Below, one piece after another: positions 26,002-36,289 of a stretch of 64,000 bases of DNA. The stretch lies in NCBI GenBank assembly GCA_036768485.1, contig JAVLUZ010000145.1, positions 18,664,706 through 18,728,705 on the forward strand. Reading direction: 5' to 3'. The notes under the pieces were generated by a model. It had not been told where the DNA came from and made no database searches. It was given only the letters and a program-made list of their open reading frames with translations. Source of the DNA: Mermis nigrescens (Eukaryota > Nematoda > Enoplea > Mermithida > Mermithidae). The translations under genes and the position numbers were made by a program. Within the stretch, counting starts at the first letter, position 1, and the number at the start of each line of letters is the position of its first letter.

Positions 26002-28103
26002 AGAAAGCACTGGAAGAAGACCTAGAGAGGAATATGACCTATGATCATTGGATAAGGATAAAGGGCTCAGTAGATAGATTGTACATAAGACAGCTTGAAA
26101 TGGTAACACAGAGACAGAAGGCAAAATTGGATAGACTCATGCCAAGGCAGGGACAACAGAACCTCAACCTGGATAAGGTGGTAATAAATCAGAGCCATAG
26201 ACCACTGACTAATCATGAGCAGACTGCCCTGGCAAAAGGCTTAAACTTTGCTATAGCACCAAGTCAACACCCAATTAAGAACATCATAACAGCTATTGAG
26301 TGTGCAGCCCATTTCCTGCCACAGGAACGGAAGGATGACTTTCGGTTAAAGATTAGACAAGCTATTGACAGGGTTGATAAGCCTGAGGCAAATATCAGCA
26401 AGGCAGAGCTTAGAGCTATTAAAATGCTAAAAGCAGATGACACCATAGTCATTCTACCAGCAGATAAAGGTCGTGCAGCAGTAGTGATGGACAGAATAGA
26501 GTACAACAATAAGCTGCAGCAGATCATTGATGATCCCTCAAAGTTCAAGGCCATTGGTAAACGCACACCAGTTACCAGGGTAGAGCAAGCATTAAAGAAA
26601 CTGCTCAAGGAAGAAGGTCTGGACAAAGAGGTAAAAATCAAAGAAGGCTGCAAAGCACCGCATATCTATGGTTTGCCAAAGATACACAAGCCAGGAGTAC
26701 CACTTAGACCGATTGTCAGTTGCATTGGGACAACTATACATCCTCTGTCAAAATATCTGGTTAAGATACTTAACCCACTGCAGCAGAACATTGCCAGCTC
26801 ATTGAAGAACAGCAACGACTTTGTGGCTAAGATAGAACCAATGGTAATACAGGAAAATACACGGCTAGTCAGCCTAGACGTTGTGAGCCTCTTCACAAGT
26901 GTCCCAACTCAGTTGGCTATAGAATGTGTATTGAATCTGCTTAGACAGGATATTACCCTAGCACAAAGAACAACTATGAGTGCTGAGGTCATTGCCAAAC
27001 TGGTAGAATATTGTGTCAGGAGTACTTACTTTCAGCTTGGGGAATATTATTACCAGCAAGTAGATGGGATGTCCATGGGTTCACCATTGTCACCAGTACT
27101 GTGCAACCTGTTCATGAATGATTTAGAAAAACAGGCACTGCAAACAGCACCATATAAACCTACAATGTGGCTCAGGTACGTTGATGACACATTCATCTTG
27201 TGGGATCATGGAGATCGGGAGTTAGAAGCTTTCCTCCAGCACATGAATAGTCAAAATCTTGCTATTCAGTTTACCATGGAGAAGGAGGTGGAAGGCACAC
27301 TGCCTTTCCTGGATGTACTAGTTAAGAGATCCCATGACCATCTAGAGACATCAGTGTACCGTAAGCCAACACATACAGGTCAATACCTAAACTACCAGTC
27401 GAACCATCAGAAATGCACAAAGGCAGGTATAGTTAGAGGAATGGCCATGAGATGTAGGAGCATATGCCAAACAAATCACAGTAAAGAAGGTGAACATCAG
27501 AAAATACTTAAGGAGTTTCAAGCTAATGGATACCCTGGCCCATTAATACAAAGAGCCCTACAACTTGCACCCTCAAGGGATGATGCAACTAACTACATTG
27601 CAACAGCAGTAGTACCATTTAGTGGGGCATTAACCATGAAGCTTAAGCGAGTGTGCAAAGCATATGGAGTGCGCCTTGTGGCAAAGAGTGAAGACACCAT
27701 CAGAAAAAGACTACAAAGTGTTGCCCCAAAGAGACCCTTAGATCTACGGCAGGGCATAGTGTATAAAGTACCACTACAATGTGGGAAGGAGTACATTGGG
27801 GAAACTGGTAGAAGTCTTAAGAAAAGACTTGGGGAACATAGGAGTGCACTAAGGAATTTGAAAGAAGAACGGAGTGGGGTTGCTGAACACTGCATAGCAT
27901 GTGGGTGTAGACCAGATTTCGAGCATACATCAATACTCGCAGAAGAAAGCAATGGGTACCGTAGGAAAATACGGGAGACCCTGGAGATGGAGAGGGCTAG
28001 TGAGCAGAATGTCGGTTCAAGAAGTATTGAGATCAGTCGTATATGGAATAGAGCCCTATTGAGGAGAATACACCATGTGGAGAGGCCCTTGGCCCCAGAC
28101 TAA
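25987..28103 (+). CDS. Penelope-like RT/GIY-YIG protein, 5'-truncated copy
   Basis: The open frame is identical to the C-terminal ~705 codons of the full copy at 28393-30783. It has no start codon of its own: the open frame extends left to 25950, but those first codons are antisense to the inverted copy and do not belong to the protein. It contains the complete reverse transcriptase with RYVDDTFILW and the C-terminal GIY-YIG nuclease (GIVYKVPLQC, EYIGETG). Lacking the N-terminus and its own start, it probably serves as the upstream partial copy (pseudo-LTR) from which the downstream full copy is expressed. That role is inferred from the element family. Confidence 0.85.
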
Positions 28104-28150
28104 AAATATTATTATGTTACTTTAAAAGGAACAAATAATATTATACAACT

Positions 28151-28233
28151 GGCCCAGTGAAGCTCAGTTGGTAAAACCACAGACTCTAGAAATAAATGAT
28201 ACTTAGCTGTAAGGTTCGATTCCTGGTGCCCAC
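28151..28233 (+). other. tRNA-like sequence in Penelope 3' module (copy 1)
   Basis: It lies 47 bases after the stop codon. It has an A-box-like AGCTCAGTTGG (28161-28171) and a perfect B-box GGTTCGATTCC (28213-28223), 41 bases apart, within a GGCCCAG...GGTGCCCA frame reminiscent of an acceptor stem. The anticodon arm is not convincing, so it is probably not a functional tRNA. It could act as an internal RNA polymerase III promoter or be a captured tRNA/SINE head. Confidence 0.55.
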
Positions 28234-28244
28234 AACTTCTTATA

Positions 28245-28305
28245 TTCTGTAAGAGCCTGACGACGACGGTAGGTTAACTGTCGAAACGTTGCGTATTATT
28301 CTTAA
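28245..28305 (+). ncRNA. Hammerhead-ribozyme-like motif (copy 1)
   Basis: The core CTGACGA (28257-28263) matches the hammerhead CUGANGA box. GAC (28265-28267) pairs with GTC (28280-28282) as stem II, with one extra base. GAAA (28283-28286) is followed by a two-base-pair stem III (CG-TTG-CG, 28287-28293) and then TA, the expected cleavage dinucleotide type. Stem I is weak: only AAGA/TCTT-type pairing is visible, set back from the core. Hammerhead motifs with a tiny stem III are known from Penelope-like elements, which supports the call; activity is not shown. Confidence 0.55.
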
Positions 28306-28329
28306 CATTGTATTGTACCTACGGGTTTG

Positions 28330-28350
28330 AATAAAGCATTATTATTATTT
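28330..28350 (+). promoter_or_regulatory. AATAAA signal and (ATT)n tail between copies
   Basis: AATAAA at 28330-28335 is followed by a short ATT repeat, then the start of the next unit (GTGACTGCCAATAGGCC). The signal is repeated at about 31010, after the second copy. It is a plausible polyadenylation site; the ATT run may mark the element's 3' end. Confidence 0.5.
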
Positions 28351-28392
28351 TATGTGACTGCCAATAGGCCAAAAAATACACTTTCTTTAGAT

Positions 28393-30783
28393 ATGAACCA
28401 GTCACAAACATTTAGAAGTCAGTTATTACAGCAGTATGGCCCTGACTTAATTAGAGATCTCCGCAGGTTGGATGGCATTGGGGAGAAACTAGCTCAAGCA
28501 TCATCAAGTTTAACCTTCCTGATGCAATGTCGAGACCTAGGTATCATACCTACAGGTTTAAACCTTAGAGACCCTATTAACAGCAGGGGTTCACAGAGGA
28601 TACTACAGAGGGCAGGAAGAGCCCTGGTCAGAGAACGAATTAGGCATATGAGGTGGAGGAAGTCTAGTCTACAGGATGCCAAGAAAGCACTGGAAGAAGA
28701 CCTAGAGAGGAATATGACCTATGATCATTGGATAAGGATAAAGGGCTCAGTAGATAGATTGTACATAAGACAGCTTGAAATGGTAACACAGAGACAGAAG
28801 GCAAAATTGGATAGACTCATGCCAAGGCAGGGACAACAGAACCTCAACCTGGATAAGGTGGTAATAAATCAGAGCCATAGACCACTGACTAATCATGAGC
28901 AGACTGCCCTGGCAAAAGGCTTAAACTTTGCTATAGCACCAAGTCAACACCCAATTAAGAACATCATAACAGCTATTGAGTGTGCAGCCCATTTCCTGCC
29001 ACAGGAACGGAAGGATGACTTTCGGTTAAAGATTAGACAAGCTATTGACAGGGTTGATAAGCCTGAGGCAAATATCAGCAAGGCAGAGCTTAGAGCTATT
29101 AAAATGCTAAAAGCAGATGACACCATAGTCATTCTACCAGCAGATAAAGGTCGTGCAGCAGTAGTGATGGACAGAATAGAGTACAACAATAAGCTGCAGC
29201 AGATCATTGATGATCCCTCAAAGTTCAAGGCCATTGGTAAACGCACACCAGTTACCAGGGTAGAGCAAGCATTAAAGAAACTGCTCAAGGAAGAAGGTCT
29301 GGACAAAGAGGTAAAAATCAAAGAAGGCTGCAAAGCACCGCATATCTATGGTTTGCCAAAGATACACAAGCCAGGAGTACCACTTAGACCGATTGTCAGT
29401 TGCATTGGGACAACTATACATCCTCTGTCAAAATATCTGGTTAAGATACTTAACCCACTGCAGCAGAACATTGCCAGCTCATTGAAGAACAGCAACGACT
29501 TTGTGGCTAAGATAGAACCAATGGTAATACAGGAAAATACACGGCTAGTCAGCCTAGACGTTGTGAGCCTCTTCACAAGTGTCCCAACTCAGTTGGCTAT
29601 AGAATGTGTATTGAATCTGCTTAGACAGGATATTACCCTAGCACAAAGAACAACTATGAGTGCTGAGGTCATTGCCAAACTGGTAGAATATTGTGTCAGG
29701 AGTACTTACTTTCAGCTTGGGGAATATTATTACCAGCAAGTAGATGGGATGTCCATGGGTTCACCATTGTCACCAGTACTGTGCAACCTGTTCATGAATG
29801 ATTTAGAAAAACAGGCACTGCAAACAGCACCATATAAACCTACAATGTGGCTCAGGTACGTTGATGACACATTCATCTTGTGGGATCATGGAGATCGGGA
29901 GTTAGAAGCTTTCCTCCAGCACATGAATAGTCAAAATCTTGCTATTCAGTTTACCATGGAGAAGGAGGTGGAAGGCACACTGCCTTTCCTGGATGTACTA
30001 GTTAAGAGATCCCATGACCATCTAGAGACATCAGTGTACCGTAAGCCAACACATACAGGTCAATACCTAAACTACCAGTCGAACCATCAGAAATGCACAA
30101 AGGCAGGTATAGTTAGAGGAATGGCCATGAGATGTAGGAGCATATGCCAAACAAATCACAGTAAAGAAGGTGAACATCAGAAAATACTTAAGGAGTTTCA
30201 AGCTAATGGATACCCTGGCCCATTAATACAAAGAGCCCTACAACTTGCACCCTCAAGGGATGATGCAACTAACTACATTGCAACAGCAGTAGTACCATTT
30301 AGTGGGGCATTAACCATGAAGCTTAAGCGAGTGTGCAAAGCATATGGAGTGCGCCTTGTGGCAAAGAGTGAAGACACCATCAGAAAAAGACTACAAAGTG
30401 TTGCCCCAAAGAGACCCTTAGATCTACGGCAGGGCATAGTGTATAAAGTACCACTACAATGTGGGAAGGAGTACATTGGGGAAACTGGTAGAAGTCTTAA
30501 GAAAAGACTTGGGGAACATAGGAGTGCACTAAGGAATTTGAAAGAAGAACGGAGTGGGGTTGCTGAACACTGCATAGCATGTGGGTGTAGACCAGATTTC
30601 GAGCATACATCAATACTCGCAGAAGAAAGCAATGGGTACCGTAGGAAAATACGGGAGACCCTGGAGATGGAGAGGGCTAGTGAGCAGAATGTCGGTTCAA
30701 GAAGTATTGAGATCAGTCGTATATGGAATAGAGCCCTATTGAGGAGAATACACCATGTGGAGAGGCCCTTGGCCCCAGACTAA
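28393..30783 (+). CDS. Penelope-like element protein (RT plus GIY-YIG)
   Basis: Encodes a Penelope-like retroelement polyprotein of 796 residues, intact. The frame is open upstream to 28327, but the first ATG is at 28393 (reading MNQSQTFRSQ). The reverse transcriptase occupies roughly residues 150-590: MGSPLSPVLCN lies upstream of the catalytic Y489-V-D491-D492 (RYVDDTFILW), and TLPFLDVLV follows. The C-terminal GIY-YIG endonuclease begins GIVYKVPLQC at residue 681, with YIG at 694-696 and GRSLKKRLGEH after it. A Cys/His cluster (HCIACGC...H) lies nearer the end. The nuclease would nick target DNA and the RT prime there. Both YxDD aspartates and the GIY-YIG residues are kept, so this copy may be active or recently active. 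Confidence 0.93.
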   Translation: MNQSQTFRSQLLQQYGPDLIRDLRRLDGIGEKLAQASSSLTFLMQCRDLGIIPTGLNLRDPINSRGSQRILQRAGRALVRERIRHMRWRKSSLQDAKKALEEDLERNMTYDHWIRIKGSVDRLYIRQLEMVTQRQKAKLDRLMPRQGQQNLNLDKVVINQSHRPLTNHEQTALAKGLNFAIAPSQHPIKNIITAIECAAHFLPQERKDDFRLKIRQAIDRVDKPEANISKAELRAIKMLKADDTIVILPADKGRAAVVMDRIEYNNKLQQIIDDPSKFKAIGKRTPVTRVEQALKKLLKEEGLDKEVKIKEGCKAPHIYGLPKIHKPGVPLRPIVSCIGTTIHPLSKYLVKILNPLQQNIASSLKNSNDFVAKIEPMVIQENTRLVSLDVVSLFTSVPTQLAIECVLNLLRQDITLAQRTTMSAEVIAKLVEYCVRSTYFQLGEYYYQQVDGMSMGSPLSPVLCNLFMNDLEKQALQTAPYKPTMWLRYVDDTFILWDHGDRELEAFLQHMNSQNLAIQFTMEKEVEGTLPFLDVLVKRSHDHLETSVYRKPTHTGQYLNYQSNHQKCTKAGIVRGMAMRCRSICQTNHSKEGEHQKILKEFQANGYPGPLIQRALQLAPSRDDATNYIATAVVPFSGALTMKLKRVCKAYGVRLVAKSEDTIRKRLQSVAPKRPLDLRQGIVYKVPLQCGKEYIGETGRSLKKRLGEHRSALRNLKEERSGVAEHCIACGCRPDFEHTSILAEESNGYRRKIRETLEMERASEQNVGSRSIEISRIWNRALLRRIHHVERPLAPD

Positions 30784-30830
30784 AAATATTATTATGTTAC
30801 TTTAAAAGGAACAAATAATATTATACAACT

Positions 30831-30913
30831 GGCCCAGTGAAGCTCAGTTGGTAAAACCACAGACTCTAGAAATAAATGATACTTAGCTGTAAGGTTCGAT
30901 TCCTGGTGCCCAC
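30831..30913 (+). other. tRNA-like sequence in Penelope 3' module (copy 2)
   Basis: Identical to the copy at 28151-28233, with A-box-like AGCTCAGTTGG at 30841-30851 and B-box GGTTCGATTCC at 30893-30903. It again lies 47 bases after the stop codon. Confidence 0.55.
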
Positions 30914-30924
30914 AACTTCTTATA

Positions 30925-30985
30925 TTCTGTAAGAGCCTGACGACGACGGTAGGTTAACTGTCGAAACGTTGCGTATTATTCTTAA
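30925..30985 (+). ncRNA. Hammerhead-ribozyme-like motif (copy 2)
   Basis: Same sequence and same reservations as copy 1: CTGACGA at 30937-30943, GAAA at 30963-30966, two-base-pair stem III, weak stem I. With copy 1 it brackets exactly one 2680-bp unit, the arrangement needed if self-cleavage were to release unit-length RNA. Confidence 0.55.
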
Positions 30986-31103
30986 CATTGTATTGTACCT
31001 ACGGGTTTGAATAAAGCATTATTATTATTTTATGTGACTGCCAATAGGCCAAAAATACACTTTCTTTAGATATGAACCAGTCACAAACATTTAGAAGTCA
31101 GTT

Positions 31104-33460
31104 ATCAGTGGGTGATGTAAGGGTAGGCTGCGGTGGGGGCAACAATACGGTGGGTTGGCGATCAAAGGCATATGTGACGTAGGGGCGATTAGCAAAATTA
31201 TCAGCACGATAATTGGAATTATAGTACATTGAGCATTGTTTCAATAGAAGACGAACATAGGGCTTGTTTTGTCGCAAATCATTTGAATAACAATTATCGA
31301 AACGCGAATTTTGATAATTACCACATGGATTGTGTTGATAATTGTTATAATTCTGTCATACAATAGGATATGATTGTCTTGAATCAAGACCCGTGTTGTT
31401 ATTTTGATAATTTGGTGAGCAATTTTGGCTGTGGTTATGGAATCGCGATTGTGAAGGTTGGCAATTGCGATAATTAGGAACGCAAGGGCGAAGCAATTTT
31501 GCTGCAAAAAGGAATGCGATTGACTACATTGTTGAGCCATGGAGTTGTTTTGTGCATGATCAGAATAGTTATTAGACACATATTGTCGCTGGCGTTTAAA
31601 ACAATTTTCATAAAGATGTCCAGTGCGTTTGCAGAAAGTGCAAAATTTTTGCAAAGAATTTTTGTCATTTTCAACACAAGTTTGCGCAATTAGACGTTAT
31701 TGGACGCAATCAATCAGAGTCATTATGGATTAGGCATGCAAGATGTGTCTTTCAGCAATGCACCTCCAGTTGAGGCGGCAGTGACCGACACATACGGTGT
31801 TAATGCTTCCTTTATGGAGCGGAGTGGTTATTAGCAAATTTGGCGATAATTGCGTTATGCAAAAATTCTTGAAGAGAGGCTTCAGGCACTTATTGGTAAG
31901 CTTTGCTAGAAATTTTGGGCAAAAGACCTTGTTTTAATTGATGAAGAAACAATTTATTGAATTGAGTAGAATTGACTTTGAAATCAGGTTGTGATTTTAT
32001 TAACTCACGGGCGATATTTGGCTAACAGGGCATATTTAGTTCTTTTATATGACTGTTTAATATCAGCAGGCAATGACTGAAACAAGTGTGACACATTAGG
32101 GATACAAAAATGAGGAAATAACTGTTTAATGCGAACAGATTTATCAATATCATACATTTCTGCAAGCAATTCAAATTCTGCAAAAAATACTCAAATGTCC
32201 TTTTTATTGCCTTGAAAATATTTTTTATTAGCAATGGCAATCTGCATTTGCTGCATAAACGGACCACAATTTAAAACATCAGCAAGTTGCAATCTACTAT
32301 GTGATGATGATGCGGATGAGGAATTGGAGTCATAACAATGACAACGTGAACTGCGTCTGCAATGCAAATGACAATGACACAAGTGATTGGTACTAGTTGA
32401 AGTTTTGTTAGAGAATGTGACACGATGCTGATTTGCGGATGACGATGGTAATTGCACAGAAAAATTTTTGGGATTATGAGAGAAATTATTTGCAAAAGAC
32501 AAATTGTTCCTGCAAAGGAAATTCTGGATTTGATGGGTGTGACATAGGATTAGAGGATGCATGTTCAACGTTTGAAGGAAAATACTGCAGCAGAGGAGGA
32601 TTTAAGAACAGCCGCAATGTTGTATTTAATGAGTTAGGCACAAAAAGTGGCGTGTTACAATTCAATGACAGAAACAACCTAGATAGCGACAACTGCAAAA
32701 TTGGACGACAACTGCAAAATAGTGGGTGAATGTTCCACATAAACAGGATTCTGCGACTGTTGCAAAACAATATTCGATGGACTAATCATTAGATCAGCAA
32801 GCAGAGGCGTGCGCATCGAAAAAATAGGTGCAGAATTTTCCGTAACAATCTAAGATTGAGAATGAGTATTCAATGGACAAGTGGTAGATGGTACTGTTGA
32901 AGATGCAAGTTGCACGCGCTCTGAGAAATTGTTATGCTGTGCAAAAAATGCAGCAGAATTTGCGCTATCAGTAGGATGATTTTGACACCGAGTTGGATTA
33001 ATTTCGATGCATTCTGAAACCATTTGTGGCTTAAGTAAATTACTTAAATCCACATGAAGTTTATGCATTTCTTTGGTATTTTTATGCTTATCTTGATTTA
33101 TGCGCAAAGAAAGATGAGAAAATTCGAGACGTATAGTCTGTAACATTTCAAAAAGAAGTTTGTTAGAAACAGCAGATTCCGGTCAATTATTTTCAGCATG
33201 TAGGCTTAGGCGATTATTGCTTTCTGCATCAGATGCGCAGGTACACGGTTCAAAACTGGTTTCCGGGTCATTCAGCGTGCTAAAAATTGGATCATTATTT
33301 ATGATTGTATTGATGGATGAATTATCTCTTACAGCATTAGCAGTATTATTAGTGTTTGTTGGGACATTACCGGTTATAGATTCATCATCAGATGGCAATA
33401 CGGGTAATGGATTTACCTGAGTGAGTAAATTATTATTATTAACATTTGAAACATAATTAG
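31104..33460 (-). pseudogene. gag: Ty3/Gypsy gag remnant
   Basis: Capsid/nucleocapsid gene of the old minus-strand Gypsy copy. Its C-terminal part has a zinc knuckle CTFCKRTGHLYENC (C-x2-C-x4-H-x4-C, about 31600-31645), the nucleocapsid signature that binds genomic RNA. The remainder is Asn/Gln/Ser-rich. In-frame stops occur near 33183 and 32850, and several frameshifts follow, so it is dead. The right end stops at 33460, where the Polinton-derived palindrome begins. The coding frame resumes without a break in phase at 41671. The left end is at 31104, the duplication flanking the Penelope array, beyond which the frame continues into the protease region at 21325. Confidence 0.8.
33456..33460. 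repeat. Target-site duplication, left copy (ATTAG)
   Basis: ATTAG directly precedes the terminus AGTAGTATAG of the palindromic element and recurs directly after its other end (41671-41675). If the first terminal A is shared, the duplication is the 6-bp ATTAGA. Known Polintons make 6-bp duplications. Confidence 0.7.
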
Positions 33461-34573
33461 AGTAGTATAGAGGGGGGTCGTACGCAAGCGCATTTTGGGA
33501 GTCCGCCACACACAAAACGTAGGCGAAGCCCGTTCAAGCCAAGTCAGCTCGGGGGTCCACGGGGTCCGCCCGGAGCTACCCCCGCCAGAAGGGATACACA
33601 GTCACAGGAAGGGAGAAGCCCCAAAAATAAAGTATAGAGGGGGTCGCAAGCGCATTTTGGGGGTCCGCCACACACAAAACATAGGCGAAGCCCGTTCAAG
33701 CCAAGTCAGCTCGGGGTCCACGGGGTCCGCCCGGGGCTACCCCTGCTAGAAGGGATACGCAGTCACAGGAAGGGAGAAGCCCCAAAAATAAAGTATAGAG
33801 GGGGGTCGCAAGCGTATTTCGGGGGTCCGCCACACACAAAACATAGGCGAAGCCCGTTCAAGCCAAGTCAGCTCGGGGGTCCGCGGGGTCCGCCCGGGGC
33901 TACCCCCCGCTAGAAGGGATACGCAGTCACAGGAAGGGAGAAGCCCAAAAAAAGTATTGAGGGGGTCGCAAGCGTATTTCGGGGGTCCGCCACACACAAA
34001 ACATAGGCGAAGCCCGTTCAAGCCAAGTCAGCTCGGGGGTCCGCGGGGTCCGCTCGGGGCTACCCCCCGCTAGAAGGGATACGCAGTCACAGGAAGGGAG
34101 AAGCCCCAAAAAAAAGTATAGAGGGGGGGTCGCAAGCGCATTTCGGGGTCCGCCACATACAAAACATAGGCGAAGCCCGTTCAAGCCAAGTCAGCTCGGG
34201 GTCCGCCGGGGGCTACCCCTGCTAGAAGGGATACGCAGTCACAGGAAGGGAGAAGCCCAAAAAAAGTATAGAGGGGGGGTCGCAAGCGCATTTCGGGGGT
34301 CCGCCACACACAAAACATAGGCGAAGCCCGTTCAAGCCAAGTCAGCTCGGGGGTCCGCGGGGTCCGCCCGGGGCTACCCCCGCTAGAAGGGATACGCAGT
34401 CACAGGAAGATAGAAGCCCCAAAAAAAAGTATAGAGGGGGGTCGCAAGCGCATTTTGGGGTCCGCCACATACAAAACATAGGCGAAGCCCGTTCAAGCCA
34501 AGTCAGCTCGGGGGTCCGCCCGGGGCTACCCCTGCTAGGAGGGATACACAGTCACAGGAAGGGAGAAGCCCTA
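33461..34573. repeat. GC-rich ~160-bp tandem array, left arm (7 units)
   Basis: Units begin near 33461, 33632, 33794, 33954, 34117, 34266 and 34428. Each carries GTATAGAGGGGGTCGCAAGC, GTCCGCCACACACAAAACAT, CGAAGCCCGTTCAAGCCAAG and GGGATACGCAGTCACAGG. Units differ by runs of G, C or A and by a 10-15 base GTCCGCGGG segment. Open frames in it are repeat artefacts. It forms the outermost part of the terminal inverted repeat. Confidence 0.9.
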
Positions 34574-34629
34574 AAAAAGGGCCAAGGCCCGACCCTATGG
34601 TCAAAAATATTGGATAGAGAAAAATGTTA

Positions 34630-34646
34630 CTGGCGCTTTGCGCCAG
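34630..34646. repeat. CTGGCGCTTTGCGCCAG hairpin
   Basis: A perfect 7-bp stem with a 3-base loop lies just inside the tandem array; the mirror copy is near 40648-40664. It resembles the GGCGCTTCGCGCC hairpins of the hAT-type family. Confidence 0.7.
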
Positions 34647-34789
34647 GTTGTTCTGCGAGTATGGACAGATTTTTTGGGCAAATTTCGATCACTAAATTTG
34701 GGGTTCGTGTGCTGGCCCGAACTTGGGCAAAAAAATTTTTTTCTGTGAACTGGTACCCAACCCTGATTTTTTTGTCTTACTTATTAAAT

Positions 34790-35159
34790 TTAAACATTCT
34801 CTGCATCCTTTTTACCCATGATTGCATCTGCTAGTAAACTACCGGCTATAGAAAGAATCGGAGCTAGTAAAATAGGTGAGAATCCACCATTCTGTATGAT
34901 AACGTGTTTTCTTTTTTCTTTAGTTGCTGCCTTTTTGTTGTTAGCTAAGCATCTTATTTGATTCTGATATCGCCTAAGCTTTGTCTACCTCTTTGTCAGA
35001 GAGTGGAAAATTGCCATTCAAAAAATTGTTTGCGCAATCGCATATCCATAATATTTGGTCCTTAGTTGCCGTATTTATCAGTGCATCTCTTTGTGGCTGT
35101 CTCGCGGTGCTTAATAAATGAAGAAAAGCCGATTTTCGTTTCAGCCTTATTTGAGCCAT
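34790..35159 (-). pseudogene. Small Polinton protein (left arm copy)
   Basis: It starts MAQIRLKRKSAFLHLLSTAR at 35159. The first 61 codons have the look of a short conserved protein found next to the integrase in many Polintons: QRDALINTATKDQILWICDC, then a LNGNFPLS stretch. A +1 frameshift after about 34976 moves the rest (RRYQNQIRCL, basic, then a NGGFSPILLAPIL hydrophobic end) to another frame, ending near 34790. The exact function is unknown to me; family similarity is from pattern memory. The frameshift is shared with the right-arm copy. Confidence 0.55.
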
Positions 35160-35255
35160 TTTTATTTAGGCTGTTCGTAAAATCTCAATTCATTTCTTGA
35201 TAAAATCCTATCAAATTTTGCTGGCCAATTTTTAAATCTTACTTTATACTGTGAT

Positions 35256-36234
35256 TTATTGATATTTTATAGCTTTTTTGACTCTCTTGTGCTTTTCAGC
35301 TTCTGGCTCGGCCAATTGTAGTTCTTTTGCATAAAAAGCACCAGTTATGGGTTCGCCTAACATATCTTCCAGCTTATATGTTTTTGGTGTACATTGAGAT
35401 ATGCAATTGATTTTGAACAATTCATCTGTGAATGTATGCTTACTAGCTTTTGCGAAATTTCCTTTCAAAGAAGTTATTCTAACAATTTCTCCAACATTAA
35501 ATATTCGTTCATTTTTATATTTTTCTGTCTTTTCAACATAAATTCTAATAATTTACCAGTGTTCTCTGAATCTACATCATTAGGGGCCAGGTTGTTTAAA
35601 CTTAAATGAGGAGTATTATTATAACTATTGAGAATACTTTTATATACTCTAGTCCAGTTTTCATCAGAATAATAAGTCATATACCGCATAAGCTTTTCAC
35701 GAAATGTCCTATGAAACCGTTCAACAAAATTAGCTTTAATTTTTGGGTTGCTTGTCAATATATGCGTGACAGAATGAGCATTTAATAATTTATTGAAGGC
35801 ACCTTTTGAATTCATTGCCATGATCGGTCTTGGTGGATTGTGGTTTTTGCCTCATTTAATATCTTTTCAAACACTCTAGCAGTTGCATCAGCACTCTTAT
35901 TAGTTATTGCCTCACCATATGCCTTTTGTGAAAAGACATCAACCGCCATTAAGATGTAACGATTTCTATAGTTTTACCTTTAAATTCCTTTAAATCTAAA
36001 AGATCAACATCCCACATGATATTTGGCCCAGAAACAATTATAGAGCGTCTTGAAAAACCTTTCAAAACTGGTTTATGTAGCTGTGATAAGTGAACTGAAT
36101 TTTCAAGAATTTTCTCACCGTATCAGCCGATATTTCTTCCCTATTTTTAAGAACCTTCTGCAATTTGTTGATACCTGAAAAAAGAGGCAGGCCTGCCTGC
36201 CTTCGTCCAATACTGCTTTATGATCTCCATGCTT
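35256..36234 (-). pseudogene. Polinton integrase (left arm copy)
   Basis: Mirror image of the gene at 39060-40038. The DDE-type catalytic core and C-terminal domain are split over three frames. Open pieces are 35821-35474 (core end with NFVERFHRTFREKLMRYMTY and SYNNTPHLSLNNLAPNDV) and 35468-35256 (C-terminal TYKLEDMLGEPITGAFY, an SH3/chromo-like segment seen in Polinton and retroviral-type integrases). The enzyme would insert element DNA into the host genome. As it stands it is inactive. Confidence 0.8.
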
Positions 36235-36289
36235 TATAAACTCAAATAATTATTAATATTTATAACCTAAAGTGCAAGAAAATTTTGAA

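Larger units (their letters stand above)
21326..31103. mobile_element. Penelope-like element array, head-to-head
   Basis: The 9.8-kb insertion contains five parts. Reading left to right: two minus-strand copies (21326-23790 and 23791-25965), a 21-base centre, a 5'-truncated plus-strand copy (25987-28348), a full plus-strand copy (about 28349-31028) and a 75-bp stub of a third (31029-31103). The plus copies are tandem with an offset of 2680 bp and look identical over the shared 2.1-kb coding region. Tandem partial copies (pseudo-LTRs) and inverted 5' segments are typical of Penelope-like elements. An 11-bp target duplication flanks the whole, so it entered as one unit. Confidence 0.85.

Noticed and set aside
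28151..28233. Functional tRNA gene
   Set aside because: A- and B-box-like sequences are present, but the anticodon arm and acceptor pairing are poor, and it sits in a repeated retroelement tail.
26264..30632. Minus-strand open frames of 76-129 codons inside the Penelope coding copies
   Set aside because: They are antisense shadows, repeated identically in both tandem copies.
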